In this document: in pieces, positions 16,209-25,338 of the stretch
Layout: each line of letters opens with the position of its first letter
Position numbering within the stretch: the first letter of the stretch is position 1
NCBI GenBank assembly: GCA_044238605.1
Contig: JBIICY010000005.1
Span: 62,001 to 126,000, forward strand
Origin: UBA10438 sp044238605
GTDB lineage: Bacteria; Bacteroidota; Ignavibacteria; Kapaibacteriales; Kapaibacteriaceae
DNA length: 64,000 bases
Direction of reading: 5' to 3'
Program-made: the position numbers and the translations under genes
The notes under the pieces: model-generated
Seen by the model: only the letters and a program-made list of their open reading frames with translations
The model's database searches: none
Told to the model about the DNA's origin: nothing

Positions 16209-18056
16209 ATGTTTGATGTATTGGTAATTGGCGGAGGTCACGCCGGTATCGAGGCGTCGTGCTCGGCTGCCCGCATGGGTGTGCGTGTTGGCCTCGTTAC
16301 AATGGACCCCACAACGATCGGACGGCTCTCCTGCAATCCTTCAATCGGAGGAAGCGCAAAAGGACACCTTGCAACAGAAATAGATGCCCTAGGGGGCGTT
16401 ATGGCCCGCATAGCCGACGCCTCAGGGATCCAGTTTAAGATGCTGAACACTTCCAAGGGTCCTGCTGTTTGGTCGCCCCGTTCTCAGAACGACAAAGATC
16501 TCTACCCCACCTTCGCTCAGCAGATTGTTCAATCTACTCTCAACATCACGATTCTCCGCGAGCTGGTTGTAGGTGTCTGTATTGAGCATGACACGATAAC
16601 AGGTGTTGTCACTGCATCAAACACAACCATACGAGCTACCACAGTGGTGTTGTGTGGTGGCACGTTCCTAAATGGGGTTATGTGGACAGGTCAGGCCGCA
16701 ACAGAGGGTGGACGGGTTGGGGAATCGGCTGCGAACGGGATATCTGATGTCCTAGCAAGTTATGGGCTGGAAAAGGGTCGTCTAAAGACCGGTACTCCCC
16801 CACGGGTTCACAAGAACTCAATTGACTACTCAAAGACGCAACCCCATAATGGTGATGAGAACCCTAGGCCATTTTCAATCACAACTCCTAGTGTACGTAA
16901 CCAACTTGCGTGCTTCGCAACTTCTACCACCGCGCACACGCATGACGTACTGCGGACCGGCTTCTCTCGCTCCCCCATGTTCACTGGTCGAATTCAGGGG
17001 GCGGGTCCGAGATACTGTCCGTCTATCGAAGACAAGATCGATCGGTTCTCAGAACGAGATTCTCATGTGGTTGTACTCGAGCCAGAGGGTCTCTCAACTG
17101 ACACCGTCTATGTAAACGGTTTCTCAACTAGTTTACCTTTTGACGTCCAGGATACTGGACTTCGGAGCATCCCTGGTCTGGCTAATGCGGAGGTGTTGCG
17201 ATACGGCTATGCGGTAGAGTACGACTTCTTTTATCCGTATCAGCTAACACATGGTCTAGAGACAAAGGCAATTCGGAATCTGTTCTTTGCTGGCCAAATC
17301 AATGGTACATCGGGGTACGAAGAGGCAGCATCTCAGGGATTGATCGCAGGAATCAACGCTGCGCTGTCGGTGCGGGGTGAAGGGTCGTTCTCTCTTCAAC
17401 GGTCTGAGTCGTACATCGGGGTGTTGATAGACGACCTTGTAAACAAAAGCACAGAAGAACCCTATCGGATCTTTACATCGCTGGCTGAATACCGCCTTCT
17501 TCTTCGGATCGATACTGCCTATCAGCGACTCTCCCACTACGGAAGAGCACTGGGACTTGTTGATGATTCAATGTGGGCCATTATCGAAAGAAAGGCTACA
17601 CTACAAAGTGAACTCACGAATCGTGTGAGTGTAGAAAAGGTAAGCCCCTTATCTATCAACCAACATCTGGCTGATATTGGTGAAGATGGACTCTATGAAA
17701 CCACAACAGTCTATTCGATCACAAAGAGGCCAAAGGTTTCGTTAATCGATGTAATGGGGCTTTCCGACGAGCGCGTAGACTCTGTCCTGTTGGAACATCC
17801 TGATGTGATTCACGCTGTAGAGACAGAAATCAAGTACGAGGGATACATCAATAAACTGCATAAAGACATCGACCGGTTTCGAGAACAGGAAGGTATGTCT
17901 ATCCCGGCAGAGTTTGATTATGCCCGGGTACAAAGTCTGTCTACTGAGGCTCGGCAAAAACTGCAGCGAATACAACCTGCTTCGCTAGGACAGGCATCGC
18001 GAATCCCGGGTGTGTCTGCTTCTGATGTTTCTATTCTGGCACTATACCTGCGTTAA
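16209..18056 (+). CDS. mnmG: tRNA uridine-5-carboxymethylaminomethyl modification enzyme MnmG
   Basis: MnmG/GidA (615 aa) is the FAD- and NADH-dependent partner of MnmE in U34 modification. The N-terminal Rossmann motif VLVIGGGHAGIEA (residues 4-16), LSCNPSIGGSAKGHL (about 40-54), FNGV-type GGTFLNGV, and the GYEEAASQGL segment near 375 are characteristic, and a C-terminal helical tRNA-binding domain completes the usual length. It begins 14 bases after the second parS site. In many bacteria gidA lies near oriC and parAB, so this placement is informative. Its TAA stop shares three of four bases (TTAA, 18053-18056) with the stop of the convergent ASST gene. Confidence 0.96.
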   Translation: MFDVLVIGGGHAGIEASCSAARMGVRVGLVTMDPTTIGRLSCNPSIGGSAKGHLATEIDALGGVMARIADASGIQFKMLNTSKGPAVWSPRSQNDKDLYPTFAQQIVQSTLNITILRELVVGVCIEHDTITGVVTASNTTIRATTVVLCGGTFLNGVMWTGQAATEGGRVGESAANGISDVLASYGLEKGRLKTGTPPRVHKNSIDYSKTQPHNGDENPRPFSITTPSVRNQLACFATSTTAHTHDVLRTGFSRSPMFTGRIQGAGPRYCPSIEDKIDRFSERDSHVVVLEPEGLSTDTVYVNGFSTSLPFDVQDTGLRSIPGLANAEVLRYGYAVEYDFFYPYQLTHGLETKAIRNLFFAGQINGTSGYEEAASQGLIAGINAALSVRGEGSFSLQRSESYIGVLIDDLVNKSTEEPYRIFTSLAEYRLLLRIDTAYQRLSHYGRALGLVDDSMWAIIERKATLQSELTNRVSVEKVSPLSINQHLADIGEDGLYETTTVYSITKRPKVSLIDVMGLSDERVDSVLLEHPDVIHAVETEIKYEGYINKLHKDIDRFREQEGMSIPAEFDYARVQSLSTEARQKLQRIQPASLGQASRIPGVSASDVSILALYLR

Positions 18057-20488
18057 CGAACAATCACAACTGTTGTGTGATGCGGACCTGCTGGCGTTTC
18101 GCACCGAAGGATGTACGATCCTTGTGGTAGGTGGGAGACATCAAGAATGTCGCCGGTTCCCTGAACGGAATGGTGCAATACCATTGACCCGTCTTGTGCG
18201 AATAGTGTAAGTGCCTGTATGTGCTGATACCCTCCAACGTATAGCGTAGCAGTTGTTGGGTTTGGTCCTACTGTGATACGCGGAGCTGAGAGTTCCTTCA
18301 CAGAAGATGGCACGCCTCGTATCTCAATTGCATACGGGGAGTTCTGGATAATGGAATCAAGCGATGCGTCCATCGGTGTTAGACGAATCGAATAGCCCGT
18401 GTCCGGTGCAACCGTGACAGGGACTTTCCAAAGAAAACCCTGCTGCTGAGCAAGGACGTTGTCCTTTATCAGTGCAACGGGCTGGTTGTTTCTAATGAGC
18501 TCGATCTTGATCGGAACGTCAATATTTGTGTTCCACGTTACTACATACGAAGAGTCCTGATACCAGACAGAAGACGTACCAGGCTTCGTAATCTCAAGGT
18601 ATGGACCAGTAACGGTAAATGAATCGAGAGCAGAATAGTCCGATGTTGAAGTTCCATAGAGTGATTTTGCCCGCCAATAATAGGTACCTGGATTAAAGCC
18701 CGGAGCAACGGCCTTATCTCTGGAACTAGTAACTGTAAAAACCTGTGTTCCGAGTGGTTGCTCAACCTCGTAGGTTATAGACCGGGACTGTCCTTGCGGG
18801 GATACGTGCAACGTTGTTGGTGCATTCCCACGTATGCGGATTCCTGCAACCGGACGAAGCAACCTTGGTGCGGCGATGCTATCAGCTCCATCCTTCACGG
18901 GGCTACCAAAACAAAACTCACCCGTTCGTGCTGTATCAACGACAAGTTCTTTCGTGTTCGGATTATATCTGGATGGGAGTGGACGAAAACTCCGCATTCC
19001 TATCGAGTCGCGGTAATAGACCACCGTATTCTGCGGGTCTGCTATACCTAGTGCCTTTGTAGAAAAGCGGAACTCCCCTGCATGGTCAACCATACCTTCT
19101 TGCGTTAACGTTACCCTGCATGGATGGACAACATAGGGGGCGTTGGTCTTTTCCGACTTCCCAGCTACAATTCTTTCAAACCGAGGATTTTCCGGTGCCC
19201 ACATATAGCGGCGTGCGGTAGTGGTGTTGTAAAAGAAAGAAACAAGGGTGTGATATGTTACTGTCAATCCAACAGTATCTGATGCGCGTGTGTAGGTATA
19301 GGTGTTGGTAGGAAGAATCTCATCTATCAATACATCCGCAGCGTGCCGTCCTGTAGGATACGGGGCTTTGAGAGCCTTGTACGGATACATCATATTCGGT
19401 AGTTCAATTTCATATACTTCTTTATTATTTACATCAACCTCAGTAACGATTGTTTTGTTGTTCTGTAAAGCTGATCCCCATGCTATAACCCTATTTCCAT
19501 TAGCAAGAGTCTGCACCGCTCCTTGAACACCTGCGTATACATCAGGTGACTTCCGATACTGACGCACAAGTGTACAGGTTTTAGCTACCTCATCGATCTT
19601 GTACTCAACAGCACGAGACCATTGCGGAGTGCGCTGCGTGCCGTTATCGAACAACGATATGTTGCCGTTAGGGAGTCTAACAACGTCGTGTTGATACGAG
19701 AACACAGGATCATCTGTTGACCCTGACTCATTCATAAACGCAAACTGATTCAGCTTTCCACCCAGAATCCATAGAACCTTTCCTGTTGTTCTATGAACTT
19801 TCACAACCATCGAAGAATGTCGTGCACTGATCAGAAAATGACCATCCGAATCAACAACAACGGCGTTAAGGTGAAAGTACCGTATTGAAGGGGCTTTTAG
19901 ATCTTCATACGACACAGTCACGGGGAAGTGGTCTAGACTTCTCCATTGAAAGAGAATGTTCCCGTCGATATCGATTTCCTGCAGCAACATCTGCTGCACC
20001 GAGGCGGCTGGATTACCACCAGGAACAATGCTCGACATATCAACGGTAACGTTTTCCTGCATCACAACAAGTCTGTTGCCGTTTGGTAGCACATCGAATG
20101 AATGCATCGCCAGGTTGTAGCTGTTAGCCCCCTGCAATGAATCGACTGTTACAAGATTTGTATCAACGATGTAAACACTTGACGAGGCCCTTGGTCCTGT
20201 ACCGGCAGATTGAAACACAGAATACCCTAGACGCCCATCGGGGAGGATCCGAAAGTCGAAAGCATACTCTGGAATAAACCGGGAGACTATGGGCTTTCCA
20301 TCTAATCCTACCACCATTAACGAAGGTGCAAATGGAGGAGAGGTTACACGGGTGTTGGGTGCTATGTACAGTGCTCCGGGAGCAGGTTGCGTGGACTTCG
20401 TTACTGTAACGGGAGGAAGAATCTGTGCCGAGACAGCGGTTGCAACAGTAAGTGCTACAGCGAGGAAAAGGAGTCTCAATGGTGTCAT
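18053..20488 (-). CDS. Arylsulfotransferase-like secreted T9SS protein (ASST paralogue 2)
   Basis: An 811-aa exported protein. The signal peptide is residues 1-21 (VSA|Q). Residues about 40-430 resemble ASST; the equivalents of the key stretches are LAMHSFDVLPNG, SLDHFP, HLNAVVVDSDGH, LISARHSSMVVKVHRTTGKV and FSYQHDV. Here SHQH of its paralogues is SYQH, so one active-site-region His is replaced. Ig/Fn3-like segments follow, then a T9SS type A domain at the C-terminus (GPNPTTATL, then LPQGSYILR). The start ATG 20488 gives the best signal peptide; a longer frame starts 12 codons upstream. It is convergent with mnmG (shared TTAA) and divergent from serS. Function is inferred from family only. 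Confidence 0.75.
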   Translation of the reverse strand: MTPLRLLFLAVALTVATAVSAQILPPVTVTKSTQPAPGALYIAPNTRVTSPPFAPSLMVVGLDGKPIVSRFIPEYAFDFRILPDGRLGYSVFQSAGTGPRASSSVYIVDTNLVTVDSLQGANSYNLAMHSFDVLPNGNRLVVMQENVTVDMSSIVPGGNPAASVQQMLLQEIDIDGNILFQWRSLDHFPVTVSYEDLKAPSIRYFHLNAVVVDSDGHFLISARHSSMVVKVHRTTGKVLWILGGKLNQFAFMNESGSTDDPVFSYQHDVVRLPNGNISLFDNGTQRTPQWSRAVEYKIDEVAKTCTLVRQYRKSPDVYAGVQGAVQTLANGNRVIAWGSALQNNKTIVTEVDVNNKEVYEIELPNMMYPYKALKAPYPTGRHAADVLIDEILPTNTYTYTRASDTVGLTVTYHTLVSFFYNTTTARRYMWAPENPRFERIVAGKSEKTNAPYVVHPCRVTLTQEGMVDHAGEFRFSTKALGIADPQNTVVYYRDSIGMRSFRPLPSRYNPNTKELVVDTARTGEFCFGSPVKDGADSIAAPRLLRPVAGIRIRGNAPTTLHVSPQGQSRSITYEVEQPLGTQVFTVTSSRDKAVAPGFNPGTYYWRAKSLYGTSTSDYSALDSFTVTGPYLEITKPGTSSVWYQDSSYVVTWNTNIDVPIKIELIRNNQPVALIKDNVLAQQQGFLWKVPVTVAPDTGYSIRLTPMDASLDSIIQNSPYAIEIRGVPSSVKELSAPRITVGPNPTTATLYVGGYQHIQALTLFAQDGSMVLHHSVQGTGDILDVSHLPQGSYILRCETPAGPHHTTVVIVR

Positions 20489-20552
20489 GAATCTAAGAAC
20501 CAAAAAACACTGTAAACGTGACAAACCAGGCCGAATCGATAAATCCTGCTCG

Positions 20553-20560
20553 TAACTTTG
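20553..20560 (+). promoter_or_regulatory. Candidate -7 promoter box for serS
   Basis: TAACTTTG matches the Bacteroidota -7 consensus TAnnTTTG exactly. It ends only five bases before the serS ATG, so transcription from it would be nearly or fully leaderless. No clear -33 TTTG was found at the usual distance. Confidence 0.35.
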
Positions 20561-20565
20561 CCTCT

Positions 20566-21828
20566 ATGCTAGATATCAAAATCATCCGCGAAAATCCCGA
20601 GCTGGTAAAAACCAATTGCGCGAACAAGAACGACGGTAGCAATATAGATTTGTTGCTGGAACTTGACGTACGCAGACGTACCATCATTCAGACCGTTGAA
20701 GACCTCAAGAGCACACGTAATACTGTGTCTCAGGAAATCTCAATGATCAAGAAGCAAGGTGGCGACGCATCGGACAAAATACTACCTATGCGTGAAGTTG
20801 GAGATCGAATCAAGGACCTTGATGAAGAACTCCGAAATCTCGAGGTGGAGATTTCAGACATCATGCTGATGATTCCAAACATCGCCCATCCATCAGTGCC
20901 AATCGGGAAAGACGCGAATGATAACGTGGAAGTGCGGAGAAGCGGAACGTGCGGTGATCGAGCACATAGAGTAGATCATATCGAGATCTCACAACGACTT
21001 GGCATACTCGATTTTGAACGCGGAGCAAAAGTTACTGGCTCTGGATTTGGTTTCTACGTAGGTAAAGGGGCTAGACTTGAACGCGCCCTTATCAACTTTT
21101 TTCTTGACACTAACACGAATGAGAATGGTTTCACAGAGATCATGACGCCTTTCGTGGTCAATAGTGACTCATGCAGAGGAACAGGTCAACTTCCGAAGAG
21201 CCAGGAGGATATGTACCATATCCCGAGCGATGATCTCTACCTCATACCAACAGCTGAAGTTCCGATCACGAATTTCCATCGTGATGAGATCCTTCCATCA
21301 TCTACCCTCCCTATCTATTACGCTGGATATAGTGCTTGTTTTCGAAGAGAAGCAGGAAGTCACGGTAAAGAGACACGGGGCTTTCAGCGGGTTCATCAGT
21401 TCAACAAGGTGGAGTTGGTGAAATTTGTCCAAGCTGAATCATCATACGATGAACTAGAATCATTGGTCGGGTCTGTAGAGCGGATTCTTCAGAAACTTGG
21501 ACTTACCTATCGCGTTCTGCTGCTCTGTACGGGCGACATGACGTTTGGTGGGTCTAAAACATATGATCTTGAAGTTTGGTCACCCTACGAGCAACGGTGG
21601 TTAGAAGTAAGCTCTTGTACAAATTTCGAATCCTTCCAAGCACGTAGAGCAAACATCAGACATAGACAGGATCCAGGAAGTAAACCAGAGTTTGTGCATA
21701 CTCTGAACGGGAGCGGTTTAGCGACATCGCGAATCATGGTAGCATTACTCGAACAGTATCAAACACCAGATGGCCGTATCCTCATACCAGAATGTCTGCA
21801 ACAATACTGTGGTTTTTCTGAAATCTAG
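20566..21828 (+). CDS. serS: Seryl-tRNA synthetase
   Basis: SerRS (420 aa), a class II aminoacyl-tRNA synthetase. The N-terminal long coiled-coil arm that grips tRNA-Ser spans about residues 30-105. Class II motif 2 is visible in GYSACFRREAGSHGKETRG (near 260), and motif 3 in LNGSGLATSRIMVALLE (near 385). Length is typical (about 425). The start ATG 20566 fits the family N-terminus MLDIKIIRENP; 16 extra in-frame codons upstream would run through the candidate promoter. The C-terminal residues end just before a 473-bp non-coding stretch. Confidence 0.95.
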   Translation: MLDIKIIRENPELVKTNCANKNDGSNIDLLLELDVRRRTIIQTVEDLKSTRNTVSQEISMIKKQGGDASDKILPMREVGDRIKDLDEELRNLEVEISDIMLMIPNIAHPSVPIGKDANDNVEVRRSGTCGDRAHRVDHIEISQRLGILDFERGAKVTGSGFGFYVGKGARLERALINFFLDTNTNENGFTEIMTPFVVNSDSCRGTGQLPKSQEDMYHIPSDDLYLIPTAEVPITNFHRDEILPSSTLPIYYAGYSACFRREAGSHGKETRGFQRVHQFNKVELVKFVQAESSYDELESLVGSVERILQKLGLTYRVLLLCTGDMTFGGSKTYDLEVWSPYEQRWLEVSSCTNFESFQARRANIRHRQDPGSKPEFVHTLNGSGLATSRIMVALLEQYQTPDGRILIPECLQQYCGFSEI

Positions 21829-22301
21829 AATCGCCTCCCCGGATATCTATTATTCTATTGTGTATTCTCTTTGGGAGAAGAGAAGAAACCTATATGGTGT
21901 ATATACACTGTGGATTACGTGGATAACACCTTCATTTTCTTCCAGGAATAGAGCTAACACACATACATTTTTTGACTTACATCACTCTTTAACCGATCCA
22001 CGAAAGAGTAGATAACTGTTGGATACACCTCCAACGATGTTTCTAACACGTTACTTCTTTTTCCTTGTTTCCCACATACCTCACTCAAAAAAGAATTTTA
22101 TACGGCTCTTCTCAACGAAAAACGCCCCTTGCGGGGATAAGTCGACCAATAACATTATTTGCTTTTTCCAATTCTCCGTAACCCAAACAAACTCCCCGTT
22201 TCTTGCTCTGTGGATGGTGTATAACCCGTGAATTACACGGTAGAAAACTCCCTACCAACCATTCTCAGTAACAAATTCCCCAAACTGGAGTTTCTTGGGT
22301 A
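21829..22301. other. 473-bp AT-rich non-coding region; weak candidate replication origin
   Basis: No convincing ORF on either strand. Two DnaA-box-like 9-mers sit back to back: TGTGGATTA (21909-21917) and CGTGGATAA (21918-21926), each one mismatch from TGTGGATAA. They follow a 12-bp palindrome GTGTATATACAC (21897-21908). Weaker two-mismatch copies lie near 22131-22139 and 22209-22224. T-rich, AT-rich runs flank them (for example 21965-21990). It lies about 6 kb from the parS pair and mnmG. It may instead hold only the terminator of serS and the promoter of the next gene. Other one-mismatch 9-mers occur elsewhere in the window, so the evidence is suggestive only. Confidence 0.3.
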
Positions 22302-24263
22302 ATGCACCTCTTACTCCTGTTATGCCTTCTGATAACCGACACTCCCCTTACCGTTGTTACAACAGGTAGTCGGGCGCCGGGTTATTTCATGGTAAGCGGA
22401 ATCGATCAGGATAGTGCCTGTCTTATAGATAATTCTGGTGTTGCGGTACACAGGATACATGCCGGACCCAACATCAATCAGCGTCCGACCCCGTACGGAG
22501 GCTTTACATATTTCGATGGCTTGTTAAGCGCTTATGTACTCGTAAACAGCGAGCTACGCAAAACCGATACGTTCCGTGTTACTCCCCCATACAAAACAGA
22601 TTTTCACGAGGGATATCAAACACGAGGCCGTCGATATATCGTGCTTGGTGTAGATATGCGCACGATGGACATGTCACAAACCATCCAAGGGGGAAGTGAA
22701 TCTGCCGTGGTGCTTGGAGCTGTTATACAAGAGTTCGATCGGCGTGGTAGACTCACATTCGAGTGGCGGTCGCTGGATCACATTCAGCCAACAGAAGCAA
22801 CACACGACATCGACCTAGTGCACAACAGAATCGATTACATCCACGCCAACGCTATCGCCCTAGATTCCGCCGGCGACTTCTTACTCTCGTGCCGAAATCT
22901 TGATCAGATCATCAAGATCAGCAGATCTTCGGGTTCTATTGTTTGGCGCTTAGGGGGCTCATCCGCAGTGCGAAACGACTTTACGTTTACGAATGACACT
23001 GTCTCGGGCTACGTAGGTTTTTCACATCAACACACACCAATATTGACCAAGCAAGGAGAGATCCTCCTGTTTGATAACGGAAACCTGAAATCGGAACAGA
23101 GGTCTCGGGTTGTTGCATACAGACTCGATCAAACCTTGATGACAGCAACAAAAACGTGGGAGTATCAGCCCCTCGAGACTGTGTTTTCTGCAACCATGGG
23201 GAGTGTGCAGGAGCTTTCGAATGGGAATGTTCTGATCGGCTGGGGTACTACACAGAATGGATTGGTTGCAACAGAGGTTGATAGAAATGGTACCGTGCAC
23301 ACTGAGATACGCTCAACGCAACAGTTGGATTTTCCGTATCGGGTAACCAAGGCACCTGTTGGGATGACCGTAGTGACGAAGACAATGGTAGACAACCTCC
23401 CACAAAGCTTTTCGGACTTGGACAGTACCACAAAGGTTGTTGTACATCCGCAACAACTAACACACCCACAAGACATCACAGTTGAAAGACATCCCTACCC
23501 TCCACACGAGCTGATGTTTATTGACTCAACCCCATGTGAGGTCTTTCCCGAACGATGGGTGATAGGATATGATTCCCACGTAGGCAACAGCTACTCAGGG
23601 TACTTCGATGTCTCACGATCTATGGCAGAGGAAGACCCCTCTGCAGCAAGAGTCTTCTGGCGTCCGGAAGAAGGTACAGGGGTATTCAGACAGCTTCGCT
23701 CAGAACCTGTTGAAGCATCAGCAACAGTGAGAGTAAAATCGCTACCACCAGGGGAGTATGCTCTGGGCAGCATCTACTGTGAAAACCCCTCTCTCCTTTA
23801 CCCCTTTAACAACGAGCAGAGCAGCGCTACAACAACGCAGCTAAAGTGGACAGGTGCCATTGGTGCGGAGGGATATGAGATGGAGCTTTCTACCTCCCCT
23901 GAGTTCACAACAGATGTTGTCTTTCTTAGAACACAGCGCCCAGACACAACAATCAGATTCTTACAACCAACAACCACATACTATTGGCATGTCCGTGTTA
24001 TACGTCCACCCGAGGTTGGGAAGTGGACGCAGACATGGACCTTTACCACTATGACACCATCGACAGTACCTCTTGATGGCAATGTTGCAGAACTACCCGT
24101 GGGAACACTCGTTGTGGTCTACGATGTACTGGGCAACGAAATAGCGCGCGAAACAATCGTACGCGAACACCAGCCCCTTGCATCCAATGTAGAAGACAAA
24201 CTCCTGTTGTTAGTAGCAACAACCCCATCGGGTGCAACACTACGGCGCGTAATCAACCGCTAG
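22302..24263 (+). CDS. Arylsulfotransferase-like secreted protein (ASST paralogue 3)
   Basis: A 653-aa protein with a hydrophobic N-terminus (MHLLLLLCLLITDTPL), so exported, though no clean A-x-A cleavage site is seen. The ASST-like region (about 25-390) carries all the family stretches: DFHEGY, SLDHIQ, SCRNLDQIIKISRSSGSIVWRLGG as two consecutive parts, and FSHQHT. It is closer to paralogue 1 than to paralogue 2. A single Fn3-like module follows (about 505-590), then a reduced C-terminal segment VVVYDVLGNEIARE resembling a T9SS domain, ending VINR without the usual beta-strand finish. ATG 22302 is supported only by the reading frame; no strong ribosome site is visible. Sulfotransferase activity is inferred. 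Confidence 0.7.
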   Translation: MHLLLLLCLLITDTPLTVVTTGSRAPGYFMVSGIDQDSACLIDNSGVAVHRIHAGPNINQRPTPYGGFTYFDGLLSAYVLVNSELRKTDTFRVTPPYKTDFHEGYQTRGRRYIVLGVDMRTMDMSQTIQGGSESAVVLGAVIQEFDRRGRLTFEWRSLDHIQPTEATHDIDLVHNRIDYIHANAIALDSAGDFLLSCRNLDQIIKISRSSGSIVWRLGGSSAVRNDFTFTNDTVSGYVGFSHQHTPILTKQGEILLFDNGNLKSEQRSRVVAYRLDQTLMTATKTWEYQPLETVFSATMGSVQELSNGNVLIGWGTTQNGLVATEVDRNGTVHTEIRSTQQLDFPYRVTKAPVGMTVVTKTMVDNLPQSFSDLDSTTKVVVHPQQLTHPQDITVERHPYPPHELMFIDSTPCEVFPERWVIGYDSHVGNSYSGYFDVSRSMAEEDPSAARVFWRPEEGTGVFRQLRSEPVEASATVRVKSLPPGEYALGSIYCENPSLLYPFNNEQSSATTTQLKWTGAIGAEGYEMELSTSPEFTTDVVFLRTQRPDTTIRFLQPTTTYYWHVRVIRPPEVGKWTQTWTFTTMTPSTVPLDGNVAELPVGTLVVVYDVLGNEIARETIVREHQPLASNVEDKLLLLVATTPSGATLRRVINR

Positions 24264-24267
24264 TAGG

Positions 24268-25278
24268 TTATCCCTTTGTCCCAATAAACGCCATGCACAG
24301 GTCTATTGTGGCCTGTATGCCGCGAATATGTGTGCGCTCCATGCCGTGAGACGCATGCACGCCAGGGCCGATAAGCCCCACTCTAACATCTACACCCGCA
24401 CGCCAGGCCGCGGTTCCATCGGAGCTGTAGAAAGGGTATACATCAACAGCATGGGCGATGTTGTTCTCCTGGGCCAAACCAACCAGCGTTCTTCTGAACT
24501 CATAGTCGTATGGTCCACCTGAGTCTTTTGCACAAATCGAGCACGTGAACTCATTACCCTCGCACGCATCACCAACCACACCCATATCGATTACGAGGAG
24601 ATCTTCTACAGAAGGACTTAGTGAGGGGGCTCCACCGTGCCCAACCTCTTCGTATGTGCTGAAAAACAACTCTACGGGAGCACCCTTTCCAGACTCCGCA
24701 ATTCGCCGTGCAACCTCAAGAAGCACATAGCATCCGGCTTTGTTGTCGAGAAAATGACTCTTGATAAATCCGCTTGGTAGTTCCTGATACTTCGGTTCGA
24801 ATGCTATGATGTCGCCAATACGAATACCAAGCGCTCGTACTTCAGCGCTGGATGAGACTGCTTCATCGATCCGCACATGCATCACACTTGTGGTGCGCTC
24901 CTGAGTACCGGCTTTGTTGTTTGCATGTGTAGAAGGGTCGTTCAAGAGCAGCGTTCCGTTGTACACACGGTTATCAAGGGTGTGTATACGTACATAGCCC
25001 CCTTCGAAACTTGGCAGAAGCGGACCACCCAATAGCGAGAACTTTAGAGTTCCGTTTGCATTGATACCCGAGACAATCGCACCCAGTGTATCGGTGTGCC
25101 CTGCAAGCGCCACCGTTGGATGCTCTCCCAACGAACACCGCAATGCCCCCTTCTTCGTTCTTGTGGGCGAAAACCCATACCCTTTCAAAGTTTCTTCAAT
25201 AAACGCCACCGCATTGTGTGTAAATCCGGTAGGCGAATCGATCTCAATAAGATCTCGTAGAAGGTGAAGTGTGTTCAT
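24268..25278 (-). CDS. M42 family metallopeptidase
   Basis: A 336-aa cytoplasmic aminopeptidase of MEROPS family M42 (glutamyl aminopeptidase/tetrahedral TET type), a di-metal enzyme that trims peptides. Visible ligands: His and Asp in AGHTD (about 70), Asp in FLDNKAG (about 175), the catalytic and metal Glu pair in STYEEVGHGG (about 208), Asp in IDMG (about 232), and His in VHASHGMERTH (about 313). No signal peptide is present. The start ATG 25278 is preferred over an in-frame ATG ten codons upstream because it removes an atypical extension and keeps the promoter outside the gene. It is divergent from the M16 gene and convergent with ASST paralogue 3 (4-base gap). Confidence 0.88.
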   Translation of the reverse strand: MNTLHLLRDLIEIDSPTGFTHNAVAFIEETLKGYGFSPTRTKKGALRCSLGEHPTVALAGHTDTLGAIVSGINANGTLKFSLLGGPLLPSFEGGYVRIHTLDNRVYNGTLLLNDPSTHANNKAGTQERTTSVMHVRIDEAVSSSAEVRALGIRIGDIIAFEPKYQELPSGFIKSHFLDNKAGCYVLLEVARRIAESGKGAPVELFFSTYEEVGHGGAPSLSPSVEDLLVIDMGVVGDACEGNEFTCSICAKDSGGPYDYEFRRTLVGLAQENNIAHAVDVYPFYSSDGTAAWRAGVDVRVGLIGPGVHASHGMERTHIRGIQATIDLCMAFIGTKG

Positions 25279-25283
25279 AGCCG

Positions 25284-25291
25284 TAGGTTTG
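25284..25291 (+). promoter_or_regulatory. Candidate -7 box for the M16 peptidase gene
   Basis: TAGGTTTG is an exact TAnnTTTG match, 47 bases before the M16 ATG. It faces away from an equivalent box on the other strand. Confidence 0.35.
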
Positions 25292-25301
25292 TAGGTGTTT
25301 A

Positions 25302-25309
25302 CAAACATA
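25302..25309 (-). promoter_or_regulatory. Candidate -7 box for the M42 peptidase gene
   Basis: On the minus strand this reads TATGTTTG, an exact TAnnTTTG match, 23 bases before the M42 ATG at 25278. Together with the plus-strand box it makes a compact divergent promoter. Confidence 0.35.
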
Positions 25310-25338
25310 GCGCAAGTTCACTCGAGGTATAACGATCA

